Shown here: piece by piece, positions 33,485-41,928 of the stretch
How positions within the stretch are numbered: position 1 is the stretch's first letter
Layout: each line of letters starts with the position of its first letter
NCBI RefSeq assembly: GCF_028285715.1
Contig: NZ_JANQOO010000017.1
Location: 558,001 to 622,000 of the forward strand
From: Ulvibacterium sp.
GTDB taxonomy: Bacteria > Bacteroidota > Bacteroidia > Flavobacteriales > Flavobacteriaceae
Reading direction: 5' to 3'
Length of the DNA stretch: 64,000 nucleotides
Translations under genes and position numbers: made by a program
The notes under the pieces: model-generated
Database searches by the model: none
Told to the model about the DNA's origin: nothing
The model's input: the letters and a program-made list of their open reading frames with translations, nothing else

Positions 33485-33503
33485 GTTTGTGACTTATTCC
33501 GGT

Positions 33504-34748
33504 CTATTCATCCTTCAAAGCCTCAACTACCTGTACTTTGGCCGCGCGCCATGCAGGGAAAAAACCTGCAAAAGTCCCGGCAAAAATCAGTACAAAAACG
33601 GTGGCCAATGCCACATTGAAATTTACCGACGGGTTCATAATATAGTCCACCTCTATGTGGGGACCAACAATTTCCAATAAACCCATACTAAAAATTAGGC
33701 CGGTAAAACCTGAGATAGCGGTCACAAAGATAGATTCGTGAAGTATCATACCCACGATGGACCACGGTTTGGCCCCCAAAGCTTTCCGTATTCCTATTTC
33801 CCGAGTCCGCTCCTTCACCACAATAAGCATAATATTACTTACCCCTACCACGCCCGCTATAATAGTACAAATCCCTACGAACCAAAAGAAGAATTTGATA
33901 TTTCCAGTTAAGCCGTAATACCGTTTCGCCTCCTCCATAGCGCTCCATACGTGAATGGCACTGGTATCGTCCGGAGCAACGGTATGGGCTTGTTGTAAGT
34001 AGGCCATTAAATCGTTCTTTAATTTTACGGAGCGCGCCGCGGCCTCATCAAAGTTTTCCATGGGCGGTACTGTATACGCAAGATTACTTACCCTGTCCGA
34101 TCCGTTGAAAACTTTTTGCGCCGTAGTAATCGGAATGTAAATGACTTCTTCCTCTCGTTCGTTTTGCTCTCCAAAAAATCCAACAATCTTAAAAGGGATT
34201 CCGGAAATGTTCAAATACTCACCCAAGGGATTGTCTACATTTTTGAATACGTCCCTTTTGATCTTATTGCCGAGAACGGCAACCTTTGCGGTCCCAATTT
34301 CATCGCTATAATTGACAAAGCGACCTTCGGACATCTTGGCATTATCAATTTGTTGAAACTGATAGGATACCCCTTGAACACCATAACCTAGGACTTCTTC
34401 CTTGTAGTTTACCGTAACATCCTGAACGAATATACGGGGCGATTTATATTCTATATCCTCGCTGAAAAGGGAAACGCTGTTCTTATAATTCTCATTGCGA
34501 AATTGTATCCTTCTACCAGGGTTAAGCCCCTTGTACTCCTTAGCAGTAACCCCAGGCCATACCCAAACGCTTGTAGAAGCATCCTGTTGAAATTCATGGG
34601 CAACACCATTCTGCATTCCCTGTCCAAATCCCAATAAAATCACCAAGATAAATATGCCGGAAGCAACGGAAAGGCCGGTAAGGAACGTTCGCAATTTGTT
34701 TTTGCGAATGGTATCAAAAATTTCTTGCCATCTTTCGATATCAAACAT
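33504..34748 (-). CDS. MacB-like ABC transporter permease, type B, copy 2
   Basis: 414 residues and the first gene of the export operon. The N-terminus (Arg-Lys-Asn-Lys-Leu-Arg-Thr-Phe-Leu-Thr-Gly) is nearly the same as in the type B permease at 28994-30223. It has MacB_PCD, then three helices and Val-Lys-Glu-Arg-Thr-Arg-Glu-Ile-Gly-Ile-Arg-Lys-Ala-Leu-Gly. Together with 32182-33441 it forms the second permease pair. I could not find a convincing -7/-33 pair upstream, in 34749-34864. Confidence 0.92.
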   Translation of the reverse strand: MFDIERWQEIFDTIRKNKLRTFLTGLSVASGIFILVILLGFGQGMQNGVAHEFQQDASTSVWVWPGVTAKEYKGLNPGRRIQFRNENYKNSVSLFSEDIEYKSPRIFVQDVTVNYKEEVLGYGVQGVSYQFQQIDNAKMSEGRFVNYSDEIGTAKVAVLGNKIKRDVFKNVDNPLGEYLNISGIPFKIVGFFGEQNEREEEVIYIPITTAQKVFNGSDRVSNLAYTVPPMENFDEAAARSVKLKNDLMAYLQQAHTVAPDDTSAIHVWSAMEEAKRYYGLTGNIKFFFWFVGICTIIAGVVGVSNIMLIVVKERTREIGIRKALGAKPWSIVGMILHESIFVTAISGFTGLIFSMGLLEIVGPHIEVDYIMNPSVNFNVALATVFVLIFAGTFAGFFPAWRAAKVQVVEALKDE

Positions 34749-34864
34749 TCGGTCGGTTTTTGATCGCTACGTGCAACATGTTTACTGCACTTTAATAAGA
34801 CTTCCAGATCATGCCATTGTTACAGTACAGTTCTTAAAAATATGTTAAAACTAGACCGAAAAGC

Positions 34865-35125
34865 CTATCCCCTTATTTTCCGGTATACAAAGTAAAAAAG
34901 CACACCCACAAGGATGTAAGGTATGGCCATGAGATACACTATACCATTGTTTATTCCTTCAGCCGTACTTCTGTTCCCTTCACTTTCCAGAACGGCCCTG
35001 CACATGGCACATTGTGCCTCAACGGATGATGAAAACAAGAGAAGACACACCACGACCAAAATTAATCCCGTACGATTGCAGACCCTCCATGACATATTGC
35101 TTATCTGTATTTTCACTGTGTCCAT
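34865..35125 (-). CDS. Small membrane protein with Cys-x-x-Cys motif, near oxidase assembly genes
   Basis: About 86 residues from the ATG at 35125; the ATG at 35095 is also possible and gives a tighter signal peptide. A hydrophobic signal-like segment ends Val-Glu-Ala, and the mature part begins Gln-Cys-Ala-Met-Cys-Arg. A second membrane helix lies near the C-terminus, ending in basic residues. The Cys-x-x-Cys would be on the periplasmic side and could bind copper or act in thiol exchange. It follows SCO and DUF420 genes, so a role in cytochrome oxidase maturation is plausible but only by context. Confidence 0.7.
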   Translation of the reverse strand: MDTVKIQISNMSWRVCNRTGLILVVVCLLLFSSSVEAQCAMCRAVLESEGNRSTAEGINNGIVYLMAIPYILVGVLFYFVYRKIRG

Positions 35126-35167
35126 CGCGTTGAAAACAAAATTAACCAAAATCGACTTTTTCTGTCA

Positions 35168-35698
35168 CTATGCATAGTAAGGTGAAATCATAACATAAAC
35201 AACAACCCCGGTAACCGCCACATATAGCCATATAGGAAAAGTAATCTTGGCCAGTTTCCGATGCGCCTTGAACTTACCAAGATATGCCCTTGCATAGGTC
35301 TTCAAAACCAATGGAATTATGACAATGGACAATATGATGTGTGTAAATAAGATAAAGTAATACACATACCTGATGTTTCCCTCTCCTCCAAAAGGTGTAG
35401 ATTCCGAGGTCATATGATATGCGATGTACATCATCAAAAACAATACGGATAGTGCAATGCAGATGTTCATAACATTTTGATGCAATCTTTGCTTGCCTTG
35501 TTTAATGGCCCAAACCGCCAAAATTAACAAGAGGGCGGTTAATCCATTAACAGTTGCGTAGATAGGAGGCAAAAAGGTCAACGGTTCCACATTGGGCAAT
35601 TTAACCCCAAACAAAATAGCGACCACAACAGGTACCAAAATGGATACAACCGTTATCAGTCTATTAAATCTTTTTTCCTTAAGTTCCACCGTCTCCAT
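35168..35698 (-). CDS. DUF420 family membrane protein
   Basis: 176 residues with about five membrane helices and the DUF420/CtaM-type conserved His residues (Leu-His-Gln-Asn, Ala-Tyr-His, Phe-Thr-His, Ala-His-Arg-Lys). The related CtaM of Gram-positives is needed to make active heme-copper oxidases. The ATG abuts the SCO stop codon with no gap, so the two are translationally linked. Confidence 0.9.
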   Translation of the reverse strand: METVELKEKRFNRLITVVSILVPVVVAILFGVKLPNVEPLTFLPPIYATVNGLTALLLILAVWAIKQGKQRLHQNVMNICIALSVLFLMMYIAYHMTSESTPFGGEGNIRYVYYFILFTHIILSIVIIPLVLKTYARAYLGKFKAHRKLAKITFPIWLYVAVTGVVVYVMISPYYA

Positions 35699-36409
35699 TT
35701 AGTCTTCTTTCAATAATTCCTTTATGTCCTCTTTGAGTATACTTATCTGTTCTTTTTCACCTGCGCTATTCATACCCTGTATTTCGGTTATGGCCCCCCT
35801 GTAATAAATTATCGGGTTGTTCGCAGCATCCCTTCTGGAACGGAAATATCCCTTTTTGTCGATGAGGGCGAACATTCCGGAATGCTCAAAACCTCCGGGA
35901 GCCTCCTCATCTTCATGGGCGACCAAATAGAATCCATTTTGAGCCAAACTGTAAATAGAGTCCTTGTTGCCTGTCAATAAGTGCCAATCCAAATCCGTAA
36001 TCCCATGTTTCTCGGCATATTCCTTTAAAACCCGAGGGGTATCATAACGTGGATTGATGGTAAAGGAAACGATACCAAAGTTCTCGGAGTCCTTGAACTC
36101 GTTTTGAAGTTCCACCAAGTTATCTGTCATTACTGGACAGATAGTAGGGCAGGTCGTAAAAAAGAATTCAGCCACATATACCTTTCCCAAATAATCCTTG
36201 TCCGTGATCAAAAGGCTGTCCTGGTTAATAAAAGAAAATGAGGGCACCTTTCTTTTTTGGCCATTGACCTCTATGAAGGCCAATTTGCTCATCCTGTCAT
36301 TTTTAACGATTTCCCCACTCCGTACACGATCTACAATTGTGGGCACAAAAATTATCCCAAAAATGAGGATTACAAAGGATACCCATATATAAGTGTGTTT
36401 CCGGCGCAT
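35699..36409 (-). CDS. SCO1/SenC family copper chaperone
   Basis: 236 residues: an N-terminal membrane anchor (about 8-25) and a thioredoxin-like SCO domain. The copper-binding Cys87-x-x-x-Cys91 (Thr-Cys-Pro-Thr-Ile-Cys-Pro) and the later conserved His in Gly-Phe-Glu-His-Ser are present. SCO proteins load the CuA centre of cytochrome c oxidase. It sits between a Cys-less thioredoxin-like gene (one-base overlap) and DUF420 (no gap). Confidence 0.95.
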   Translation of the reverse strand: MRRKHTYIWVSFVILIFGIIFVPTIVDRVRSGEIVKNDRMSKLAFIEVNGQKRKVPSFSFINQDSLLITDKDYLGKVYVAEFFFTTCPTICPVMTDNLVELQNEFKDSENFGIVSFTINPRYDTPRVLKEYAEKHGITDLDWHLLTGNKDSIYSLAQNGFYLVAHEDEEAPGGFEHSGMFALIDKKGYFRSRRDAANNPIIYYRGAITEIQGMNSAGEKEQISILKEDIKELLKED

Positions 36410-37041
36410 TATTTATCCCTGTTGGAATTATTTTTCTTTAGGGCCATGCGATATTCCGCTAAGATTATTTTCACATCATCTTCCATCTTATTGTTTAAGT
36501 CAGCTACCGAAGTGGCGTCAAAACCATATTTTACGCCCTCTTCCTCGTCATTTGTCCGACCCCGTAAATTGCCCTCCTTATCTATTATAAAGACATAGGG
36601 GGTAGACAAGTTATCGTCTAGGGACAAATTGGTGCGCAAACCTTTGAAAAACGCTTGTATTTCATTTTCCTTGGCATACATAAAATTCCATTTTCCTACA
36701 TCCGACAAACTACCTAATTCCTTTTTCAGTTCGGAAACCTTTTCCTCGGTTCCCTTGGGTACTACCATAAGAAATTGGAAATCCTTGAACTCATAAAATC
36801 GTTTGTATATTTTTTGATTAAGATTAAAGGCATTTCCCTTTTTAAACTCGATATCCTTTCCCAAAAAACCCAAAATGGTAATCTTTCCCTTTAAAGAAAC
36901 ATCACTATCGGAAGGTGGCAAATTCGATACGTTTTCAGTGAGCGTAGGCAGTTTTCCAAAATTGGTGACACCGGAGGCAAAAAACAGATATACTACTATA
37001 GGCAATACAAATAAAACAGTAAGTACAAATGTCTTTTTCAT
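36409..37041 (-). CDS. Thioredoxin-like membrane-anchored protein lacking catalytic cysteines
   Basis: 210 residues, with an N-terminal signal or anchor helix and a region patterned like SCO/thioredoxin-fold proteins (Ile-Thr-Ile-Leu-Gly-Phe-Leu-Gly strand; Pro-Tyr-Val-Phe-Ile-Ile-Asp-Lys-Glu-Gly-Asn-Leu-Arg-Gly near the C-terminus). There is no cysteine anywhere, so it cannot do thiol exchange or SCO-type copper binding. The stop overlaps the SCO start by one base (TAATG). It may be a structural partner of SCO in oxidase assembly. TATTTTTG at 37066-37059 is a possible -7 element. Confidence 0.75.
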   Translation of the reverse strand: MKKTFVLTVLFVLPIVVYLFFASGVTNFGKLPTLTENVSNLPPSDSDVSLKGKITILGFLGKDIEFKKGNAFNLNQKIYKRFYEFKDFQFLMVVPKGTEEKVSELKKELGSLSDVGKWNFMYAKENEIQAFFKGLRTNLSLDDNLSTPYVFIIDKEGNLRGRTNDEEEGVKYGFDATSVADLNNKMEDDVKIILAEYRMALKKNNSNRDK

Positions 37042-37054
37042 AGCTCTATTGACC

Positions 37055-37093
37055 TACACAAAAATAAAAAAAGACGGTGTGTAAACCGTCTTT
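37055..37093 (-). terminator. Terminator after cytochrome oxidase subunit IV
   Basis: On the minus strand AAAGACGGT (37093-37085) pairs with ACCGTCTTT (37078-37070), a perfect 9-bp stem, followed by a long T-rich tail. It separates the subunit genes from the SCO group, though some read-through is possible. Confidence 0.88.
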
Positions 37094-37112
37094 CAAAATT
37101 GTTAATTCTACG

Positions 37113-37496
37113 TTAGAAATTCCATTTCACATAGCCGTCCTTAAAGACATTATAAATGTAGTCCGCCTCAAATAGAAGAATAAAAATCAGGTAGGCTACC
37201 AAAAAAATAGGCGTCCAAACTATGGCCCTTCGTAAAGAACTTTTCTCATCACGAAGGTGCATGAAATCCCAGGCGATATAATAGGCCTTTACCAAGGTAA
37301 GAATAATGAATATCCAGTTCAGAAGTTTCATTCCCAGAAAGTAATTGTCCGTTAAGGACGCAGGTTTTGTAATTCCCAGTGCCACTTCTATTGCCGTAAC
37401 AATGGTTAAGAAGGCCAAAACACCCCATATTTTTTGGGTGTTGGATTTGAACTTCAAGAGTCCCCTAAAAATTTCAAGCTTATGTTCGTGTGCCAT
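37113..37496 (-). CDS. Cytochrome c oxidase subunit IV family protein
   Basis: 127 residues with three membrane helices and the prokaryotic COX4 signature (Trp-Gly-Val-Leu-Ala-Phe-Leu-Thr near helix 1, Ala-Tyr-Tyr-Ile-Ala-Trp-Asp-Phe-Met-His-Leu near helix 2). It helps assemble the heme-copper oxidase. It lies 68 bp after the subunit III gene and ends the subunit block with a strong terminator. Confidence 0.92.
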   Translation of the reverse strand: MAHEHKLEIFRGLLKFKSNTQKIWGVLAFLTIVTAIEVALGITKPASLTDNYFLGMKLLNWIFIILTLVKAYYIAWDFMHLRDEKSSLRRAIVWTPIFLVAYLIFILLFEADYIYNVFKDGYVKWNF

Positions 37497-37564
37497 GTTT
37501 CAGTTTTGTCTTGTTTTTAACATAGTAGAACTTCCCTTGCTATATAAGGAAAATCCAAGGACTA

Positions 37565-38539
37565 TTATACCAAATAGAAAAAAGTAAATACAAATACCCA
37601 GACCAAATCTACAAAGTGCCAATACAGACCTACTTTCTCTACCATTTCATAATGCCCCCGCCGTTCATAGGTTCCCAATATCACATTAAAGAATATGATA
37701 ATATTGATCACTACCCCGGAGAATACGTGGAAGCCATGGAAACCTGTTATAAAGAAAAAGAAGTCGGCAAAAAGTCGGCTACCGTATTCGTTGTGGATAA
37801 GATTGGCCCCTTCCACTACCTGAACGGCATCATTAAGTTTGGTCAACGACTGCGCCCTGTCCAACACCACCTTTTCACCTTCCTCGTTTATGGTTTCTGT
37901 TCTAACCAATATATTGGAGTTGGCCTTGAATCCTTCTATTACCTCATTTACATTGTAGCTGGGCATATATCCCTCATCATAGTACCACACCCCGTTTTTT
38001 CTTTCGTGCTCCAGGCGCGCATCCGGAATGGCCTTGGCAAAATCCGCCAACGCCGCCCTCTCACCGGTATCGGCATTTACAAATTGTAGAATCCGCCCAC
38101 CCTTGGTTTCCAGTGCGCCGAAATCGCCTTTAATGAAAGTGGCCCATTCCCATGCTTGGGAGCCCACAAATATGGCACCACCTATTATAGTAAGAAACAA
38201 ATACCAGATTACGGAATTTTGCTTCATACGATGGCCTGCATCAACGGCAAGTACCATGGTTACCGAGGACATAATTAGGATAAAGGTCATAAAGGCCACA
38301 TAGTACATGGGATAATTTCCATGAAAGAAGGGAACGTGTGTAAAAACCTCGTCCGCAATCGGCCATGTTTCTATGAACTTAAATCTTGAAAATCCGTAAG
38401 AGGCCAAAAAACCCGAAAAGGTCAAGGCATCGGATACCAGGAAGAACCACATCATTAATTTGCCGTAGCTGGCATTTAGGGGCCTGTTACCCCCTCCCCA
38501 AACGTTATCTTCCGAAGCCGTAGTAACCGTAGAATCCAT
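37565..38539 (-). CDS. Cytochrome c oxidase subunit III, long form with inserted loop
   Basis: 324 residues with seven helices of the subunit III fold, ending Gly-Leu-Tyr-Trp-His-Phe-Val-Asp-Leu-Val-Trp-Val-Phe-Val-Phe, the family C-terminus. Compared with ordinary subunit III it has an extra hydrophilic loop of roughly 100 residues (about 140-240) between helices. It is the second of two subunit III genes here and lies 95 bp downstream of the shorter paralogue. Confidence 0.92.
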   Translation of the reverse strand: MDSTVTTASEDNVWGGGNRPLNASYGKLMMWFFLVSDALTFSGFLASYGFSRFKFIETWPIADEVFTHVPFFHGNYPMYYVAFMTFILIMSSVTMVLAVDAGHRMKQNSVIWYLFLTIIGGAIFVGSQAWEWATFIKGDFGALETKGGRILQFVNADTGERAALADFAKAIPDARLEHERKNGVWYYDEGYMPSYNVNEVIEGFKANSNILVRTETINEEGEKVVLDRAQSLTKLNDAVQVVEGANLIHNEYGSRLFADFFFFITGFHGFHVFSGVVINIIIFFNVILGTYERRGHYEMVEKVGLYWHFVDLVWVFVFTFFYLV

Positions 38540-38633
38540 AAAATCTTAAAGTCTGATTAGAATTGGCACAAATTTATAGTTTTCTTCTTTTAAACGAAAG
38601 CAGATTCCAACGAAAAGCCCCTATATTTTTTGA

Positions 38634-39218
38634 TTAACGTACAAAAGTCATGAACAGTACAAGATATATCCACAATAAATCCAGAAAATGCCAAAATGTG
38701 GCCCCAAGGGAAAGTCCTAAAAACGCATCGGCGTTATATCTTCCTTTGATCTGATTGAACAAAACCACAAGCAAGGATATAATTCCGGCTATGACATGCA
38801 CAATATGAACCGCTGCAATAAGAAATATATAGGACATTTTAATACTGCTGGTAGGTCCGGTAAAATAATAACCTTGGGCTATCATTTGGGAAAACCCATT
38901 AAATTGCAATACGATAAAAAGAACCCCCAAAGCTAAAGTAGTAACCAACCAAGAGGTACAGAGTTTGGGGTTTCCCAATTTTATTGCCCTTTTCGCCAAG
39001 ATATAGGTAAGACTGCTTATTATGATAATCGCCGTGCTCCAATAGAAGGCAGGGGGAAGTTCCATATCTTGCGACCAATCCTCCCTGCTACTGCTTACGA
39101 TATAAGCACTGGTCCATCCCGCAAAAGCCATCAAAAGGCTCACAATACCGAACCAAAGCATCATTTTTTTGGCCCGCGCATTTTTTTCTTCCTGTGTAGA
39201 TTCGGCAAAATCCTTCAA
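38634..39218 (-). CDS. Heme-copper oxidase subunit III, short form
   Basis: 194 residues, five helices, ending Thr-Phe-Trp-His-Phe-Leu-Asp-Leu-Leu-Trp-Ile-Tyr-Leu. The frame opens with TTG at 39218; the first in-frame ATG is codon 19, at the edge of helix 1, so a TTG start is preferred because it supplies the charged N-terminus expected on the cytoplasmic side. No ATG exists between this codon and the upstream stop. It lies between ctaB and the long subunit III gene. Confidence 0.9.
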   Translation of the reverse strand: MKDFAESTQEEKNARAKKMMLWFGIVSLLMAFAGWTSAYIVSSSREDWSQDMELPPAFYWSTAIIIISSLTYILAKRAIKLGNPKLCTSWLVTTLALGVLFIVLQFNGFSQMIAQGYYFTGPTSSIKMSYIFLIAAVHIVHVIAGIISLLVVLFNQIKGRYNADAFLGLSLGATFWHFLDLLWIYLVLFMTFVR

Positions 39219-39289
39219 ATGTCCAGTACTATTTTATGTTTAATAACTACAAACAATCCTATTCACTATTCTGAAATCGGCTTGGAGCC

Positions 39290-40192
39290 TTATGTTATAA
39301 ATTTGTCGATTACATATACCACTTGCATTAGCGTGATATAACTGACACTGGCCAACATCAATTTCCGTGCAGAGGCATTATCCCTTTTCTCATAAAGTCT
39401 AAAGGCGAAAAACAGCATTGCCAATCCCATGAGAAAAATAAGAATGGCCGCCGGAATGGAAAGGTGTAGCCTTCCCGTAATCCCAAATACCGGAATTACT
39501 GAAATAACTATCATCCATATGGTATACATTATAATTTGTAAGGCAGTACCGCCGTCTTTTTTTCCTGTTGGCAACATTTTAAATCCACCCTTTTTATAGT
39601 CTTCATCCAGCATCCATCCCAAAGCCCAAAAATGGGGAAATTGCCAAAAAAATTGTATCATAAAGAGTGTTCCCGGCTCTATTCCAAAATCGTTGGTGGC
39701 CGCTACCCATCCCAGCATAAAGGGTATGGCACCAGGAAATGCGCCAACAAATACGGATAACGGTGTTCTTGTCTTTAATGGCGTATATATGCTGGTGTAT
39801 AAAAAAATGGATATCGCACCGAACATAGCCGTTTTCGGGTTTAGGATATAAAGGGTAACCACACCTAAAATGGTTAGGGAAACAGCAATGAACAACGCTT
39901 TGTTGACCGACATACGCCCTGAAGGGATAGGCCTATTCCGAGTCCTATTCATTAAGGCATCCAGGTCCTTTTCTATGATTTGATTGTATGCGTTTGAGGC
40001 ACCTACCATACAATATCCACCAAAGGCCAGTAATAGTAAAGAAACAAAATTTATCTGCTCGGCACCCAAAAGATAACCGGCCAAGGAAGAAAAGACTACG
40101 CTTATGGCAAGTCTAACTTTAGTGATTTCTTTAAAATCAGCAAAAAACAGGGCCCATGGGGTGCTTTTTACCGTTCCGATGGCAGTCTTCAT
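39290..40192 (-). CDS. ctaB: Protoheme IX farnesyltransferase (heme O synthase)
   Basis: About 300 residues from the ATG at 40192. A longer frame opening at 40228 crosses the promoter and is rejected. UbiA-type prenyltransferase with the Asp-rich motif Asn-x-x-x-Glu-Lys-Asp-Leu-Asp-Ala-Leu-Met-x-Arg-Thr-x-x-Arg-Pro-Ile-Pro and nine helices. It adds farnesyl to heme B to give heme O, the precursor of heme A for cytochrome oxidase. First gene of the oxidase block, with its own well-formed promoter. Confidence 0.95.
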   Translation of the reverse strand: MKTAIGTVKSTPWALFFADFKEITKVRLAISVVFSSLAGYLLGAEQINFVSLLLLAFGGYCMVGASNAYNQIIEKDLDALMNRTRNRPIPSGRMSVNKALFIAVSLTILGVVTLYILNPKTAMFGAISIFLYTSIYTPLKTRTPLSVFVGAFPGAIPFMLGWVAATNDFGIEPGTLFMIQFFWQFPHFWALGWMLDEDYKKGGFKMLPTGKKDGGTALQIIMYTIWMIVISVIPVFGITGRLHLSIPAAILIFLMGLAMLFFAFRLYEKRDNASARKLMLASVSYITLMQVVYVIDKFIT

Positions 40193-40213
40193 TCTCAAAT
40201 TCCAATAGGTCAG

Positions 40214-40244
40214 CAAAGATAGCCCCAAACACTATTTTTTGCAA
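40214..40244 (-). promoter_or_regulatory. Promoter of the ctaB-oxidase operon
   Basis: TTG at 40244-40242, a 20-bp spacer and an exact TATCTTTG at 40221-40214 on the minus strand. The element ends 21 bp before the ATG, giving a leader of about 15 nt and fixing the start at 40192. Confidence 0.75.
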
Positions 40245-40290
40245 CGAATAAGGGAGTTTATTGGGTAAAAAGGGACTAAACCAAAAAAGA

Positions 40291-40317
40291 AAAACCCTGA
40301 TGATATATCAGGGTTTT
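40291..40317 (-). terminator. Terminator downstream of tonB
   Basis: Perfect 11-bp stem AAAACCCTGAT / ATCAGGGTTTT with a 5-nt loop and T-rich flank on the minus strand. Confidence 0.88.
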
Positions 40318-40341
40318 ATTTAAATCGTTCTTGAAATCTTG

Positions 40342-41046
40342 TTATTGCAGCTTAAATGTAATTGGAATACTGAAAGGTACCCTAACTGCCCTTCCCCGTT
40401 GTTTTCCCGGAGTCATCTTAGGTAATTTACCGATAATTCGCGCTGCTTCCTTTTCCAAATTTTTATCCGGGCCCCGCATCCTAACATTACCGATACTTCC
40501 GTCCTTCTGGATAACGAACATAACATTTACCCGTCCTTGAATACCCATTTCTTGGGCTATTTCAGGGTAGCGGAAGTTTTTACTGATGTGTTTCTGCATC
40601 ATTTTGTTGAAGCAGGCCCTTTTATTGGATGCGCTTTCACAACCTGGAAAAACAGGTACGTCCTCAATAACGGCAAAAGGCACATCCACATCTTCCTCAA
40701 CCTCTTCGACGGCCACATCCTCTACTTCTATAACCTCTTCTTCTTGGCTCGTTTCAGTAGATTCTATAACGGTTTCCTCCACTTCTTCTTCGTCCTCTAC
40801 TACTTCGATAACTTCCGGAGCCGCAGGTGGCGGTGGGGGTGGGGGTGTCTTGATCTGTTCTGTCATGGGAACCTCCTCATCCAAATCATCATCTACGTTC
40901 ATCGAAATATCGTAGTCGTTTACCTTGTCATAGGTTTTCCACTCCAAGGCACCGTAAACCAAGGCCATGACCAACGCCAATCCTATTACAAAATAAAGCC
41001 CACTATTCCTGCCAATATCCGCTTTTGGGTTCTTTTTTAGTTCCAT
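40342..41046 (-). CDS. Energy transducer TonB with acidic linker
   Basis: 234 residues: one N-terminal membrane anchor (about 17-35), a short Pro-rich stretch (seven Pro), then an unusually acidic linker of Glu/Val/Asp (about 80-130) instead of the usual Pro-Lys linker. The C-terminal TonB domain (about 140-234) contains Tyr-Pro-Glu-Ile-Ala-Gln-Glu-Met-Gly-Ile-Gln-Gly-Arg-Val. It transmits proton-motive force to TonB-dependent outer-membrane receptors. Monocistronic, with a terminator downstream. Confidence 0.92.
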   Translation of the reverse strand: MELKKNPKADIGRNSGLYFVIGLALVMALVYGALEWKTYDKVNDYDISMNVDDDLDEEVPMTEQIKTPPPPPPPAAPEVIEVVEDEEEVEETVIESTETSQEEEVIEVEDVAVEEVEEDVDVPFAVIEDVPVFPGCESASNKRACFNKMMQKHISKNFRYPEIAQEMGIQGRVNVMFVIQKDGSIGNVRMRGPDKNLEKEAARIIGKLPKMTPGKQRGRAVRVPFSIPITFKLQ

Positions 41047-41101
41047 AACTATATCTTTAATGTTCGCTAATTTAATTAAAATAATGCTTAAAAAGCAAAT
41101 A

Positions 41102-41500
41102 CTATTCCCAATTTAACCGCTTTTTAGAGGAAAAAATGGTTTTTGCCGTTAACACTCCGATAAAGGCGCCAATGGTGTTGGCCAACGCATCAAAAACGTC
41201 CCCGGCCCGGGTTGTCGTGTATCTGTGTTGAATTCCCTCAATAATAATACCAAAAACAATAAGAAATAGTAGTAGGCCCGTTATCATTTTCGATATGGAG
41301 GTACCGCTTTTAAGTCTACTACGAAAGGAGAAAAAACCTAAAACAGCCGCTACAAAATAAAACCCAAAATGTACGATCTTGTCCAAATGGGGAATTTGGA
41401 TGTCCGGAACACTGGTATCTTCAAAAGAATATAAGCTGGAAAATGTAACGAACACCATCCAGCTTATAAAGAGAATTGTAAAAATTGGCTTTTTAGACAC
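41102..41500 (-). CDS. VanZ-family membrane protein
   Basis: 132 residues with four predicted helices and the VanZ pattern Asp-Lys-Ile-Val-His-Phe-Gly-Phe-Tyr, then Glu-Gly-Ile-Gln, Arg-Ala-Gly-Asp-Val-Phe-Asp-Ala-Leu-Ala-Asn-Thr-Ile-Gly. It starts with GTG at 41500, overlapping the end of gcvH by 8 bp, so translation is coupled. Function is not established in this family outside glycopeptide-resistance clusters, and there is none here. Confidence 0.85.
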   Translation of the reverse strand: MSKKPIFTILFISWMVFVTFSSLYSFEDTSVPDIQIPHLDKIVHFGFYFVAAVLGFFSFRSRLKSGTSISKMITGLLLFLIVFGIIIEGIQHRYTTTRAGDVFDALANTIGAFIGVLTAKTIFSSKKRLNWE

Positions 41501-41873
41501 CTATCAGTTCTTTGTAATCCCCGTCACTGAGCAAATCGTCAATTTCCGTAGGTTCACTTATCTTTATTTTTATCATCCAACCTTCTCCATAAGGGTCTGA
41601 GTTCACTTTTTCGGGCTCATCTTCCAAGGATTCATTGAAGGCAATGATTTCACCGCTTAAGGGCTGAAATAGATCAGATACCGTTTTTACGGCCTCCACT
41701 GTGCCAAAAACCTCTTCCCTTTCCAAGGATTCGTCCAAGGTCTCTACCTCAACATAAACAATGTCCCCCAATTCACCTTGGGCAAAATCTGTGATGCCCA
41801 CAATGGCCACGTCACCCTCTATCCGTACCCATTCATGATCTTTTGTATATTTTAACTCGGATGGTATATTCAT
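41493..41873 (-). CDS. gcvH: Glycine cleavage system H protein
   Basis: About 126 residues from the ATG at 41873; an in-frame upstream codon at 41900 would sit inside the promoter. Lipoyl-carrier fold with the lipoylated lysine in Val-Glu-Ala-Val-Lys-Thr-Val-Ser-Asp and the start Tyr-Thr-Lys-Asp-His-Glu-Trp. It carries the aminomethyl group between the P, T and L proteins of glycine decarboxylase. Coupled with vanZ downstream. Confidence 0.96.
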   Translation of the reverse strand: MNIPSELKYTKDHEWVRIEGDVAIVGITDFAQGELGDIVYVEVETLDESLEREEVFGTVEAVKTVSDLFQPLSGEIIAFNESLEDEPEKVNSDPYGEGWMIKIKISEPTEIDDLLSDGDYKELIGV

Positions 41874-41897
41874 TTTTTTCTTGTTTGTATCCGTAGG

Positions 41898-41928
41898 CAA
41901 ATGTAACGGATTCTGGATAGGTTTTCAA
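41898..41928 (-). promoter_or_regulatory. Promoter of gcvH-vanZ
   Basis: TTG at 41928-41926, 20-bp spacer, exact TACATTTG at 41905-41898 on the minus strand. It supports the ATG at 41873 with a leader of about 20 nt. Confidence 0.78.
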
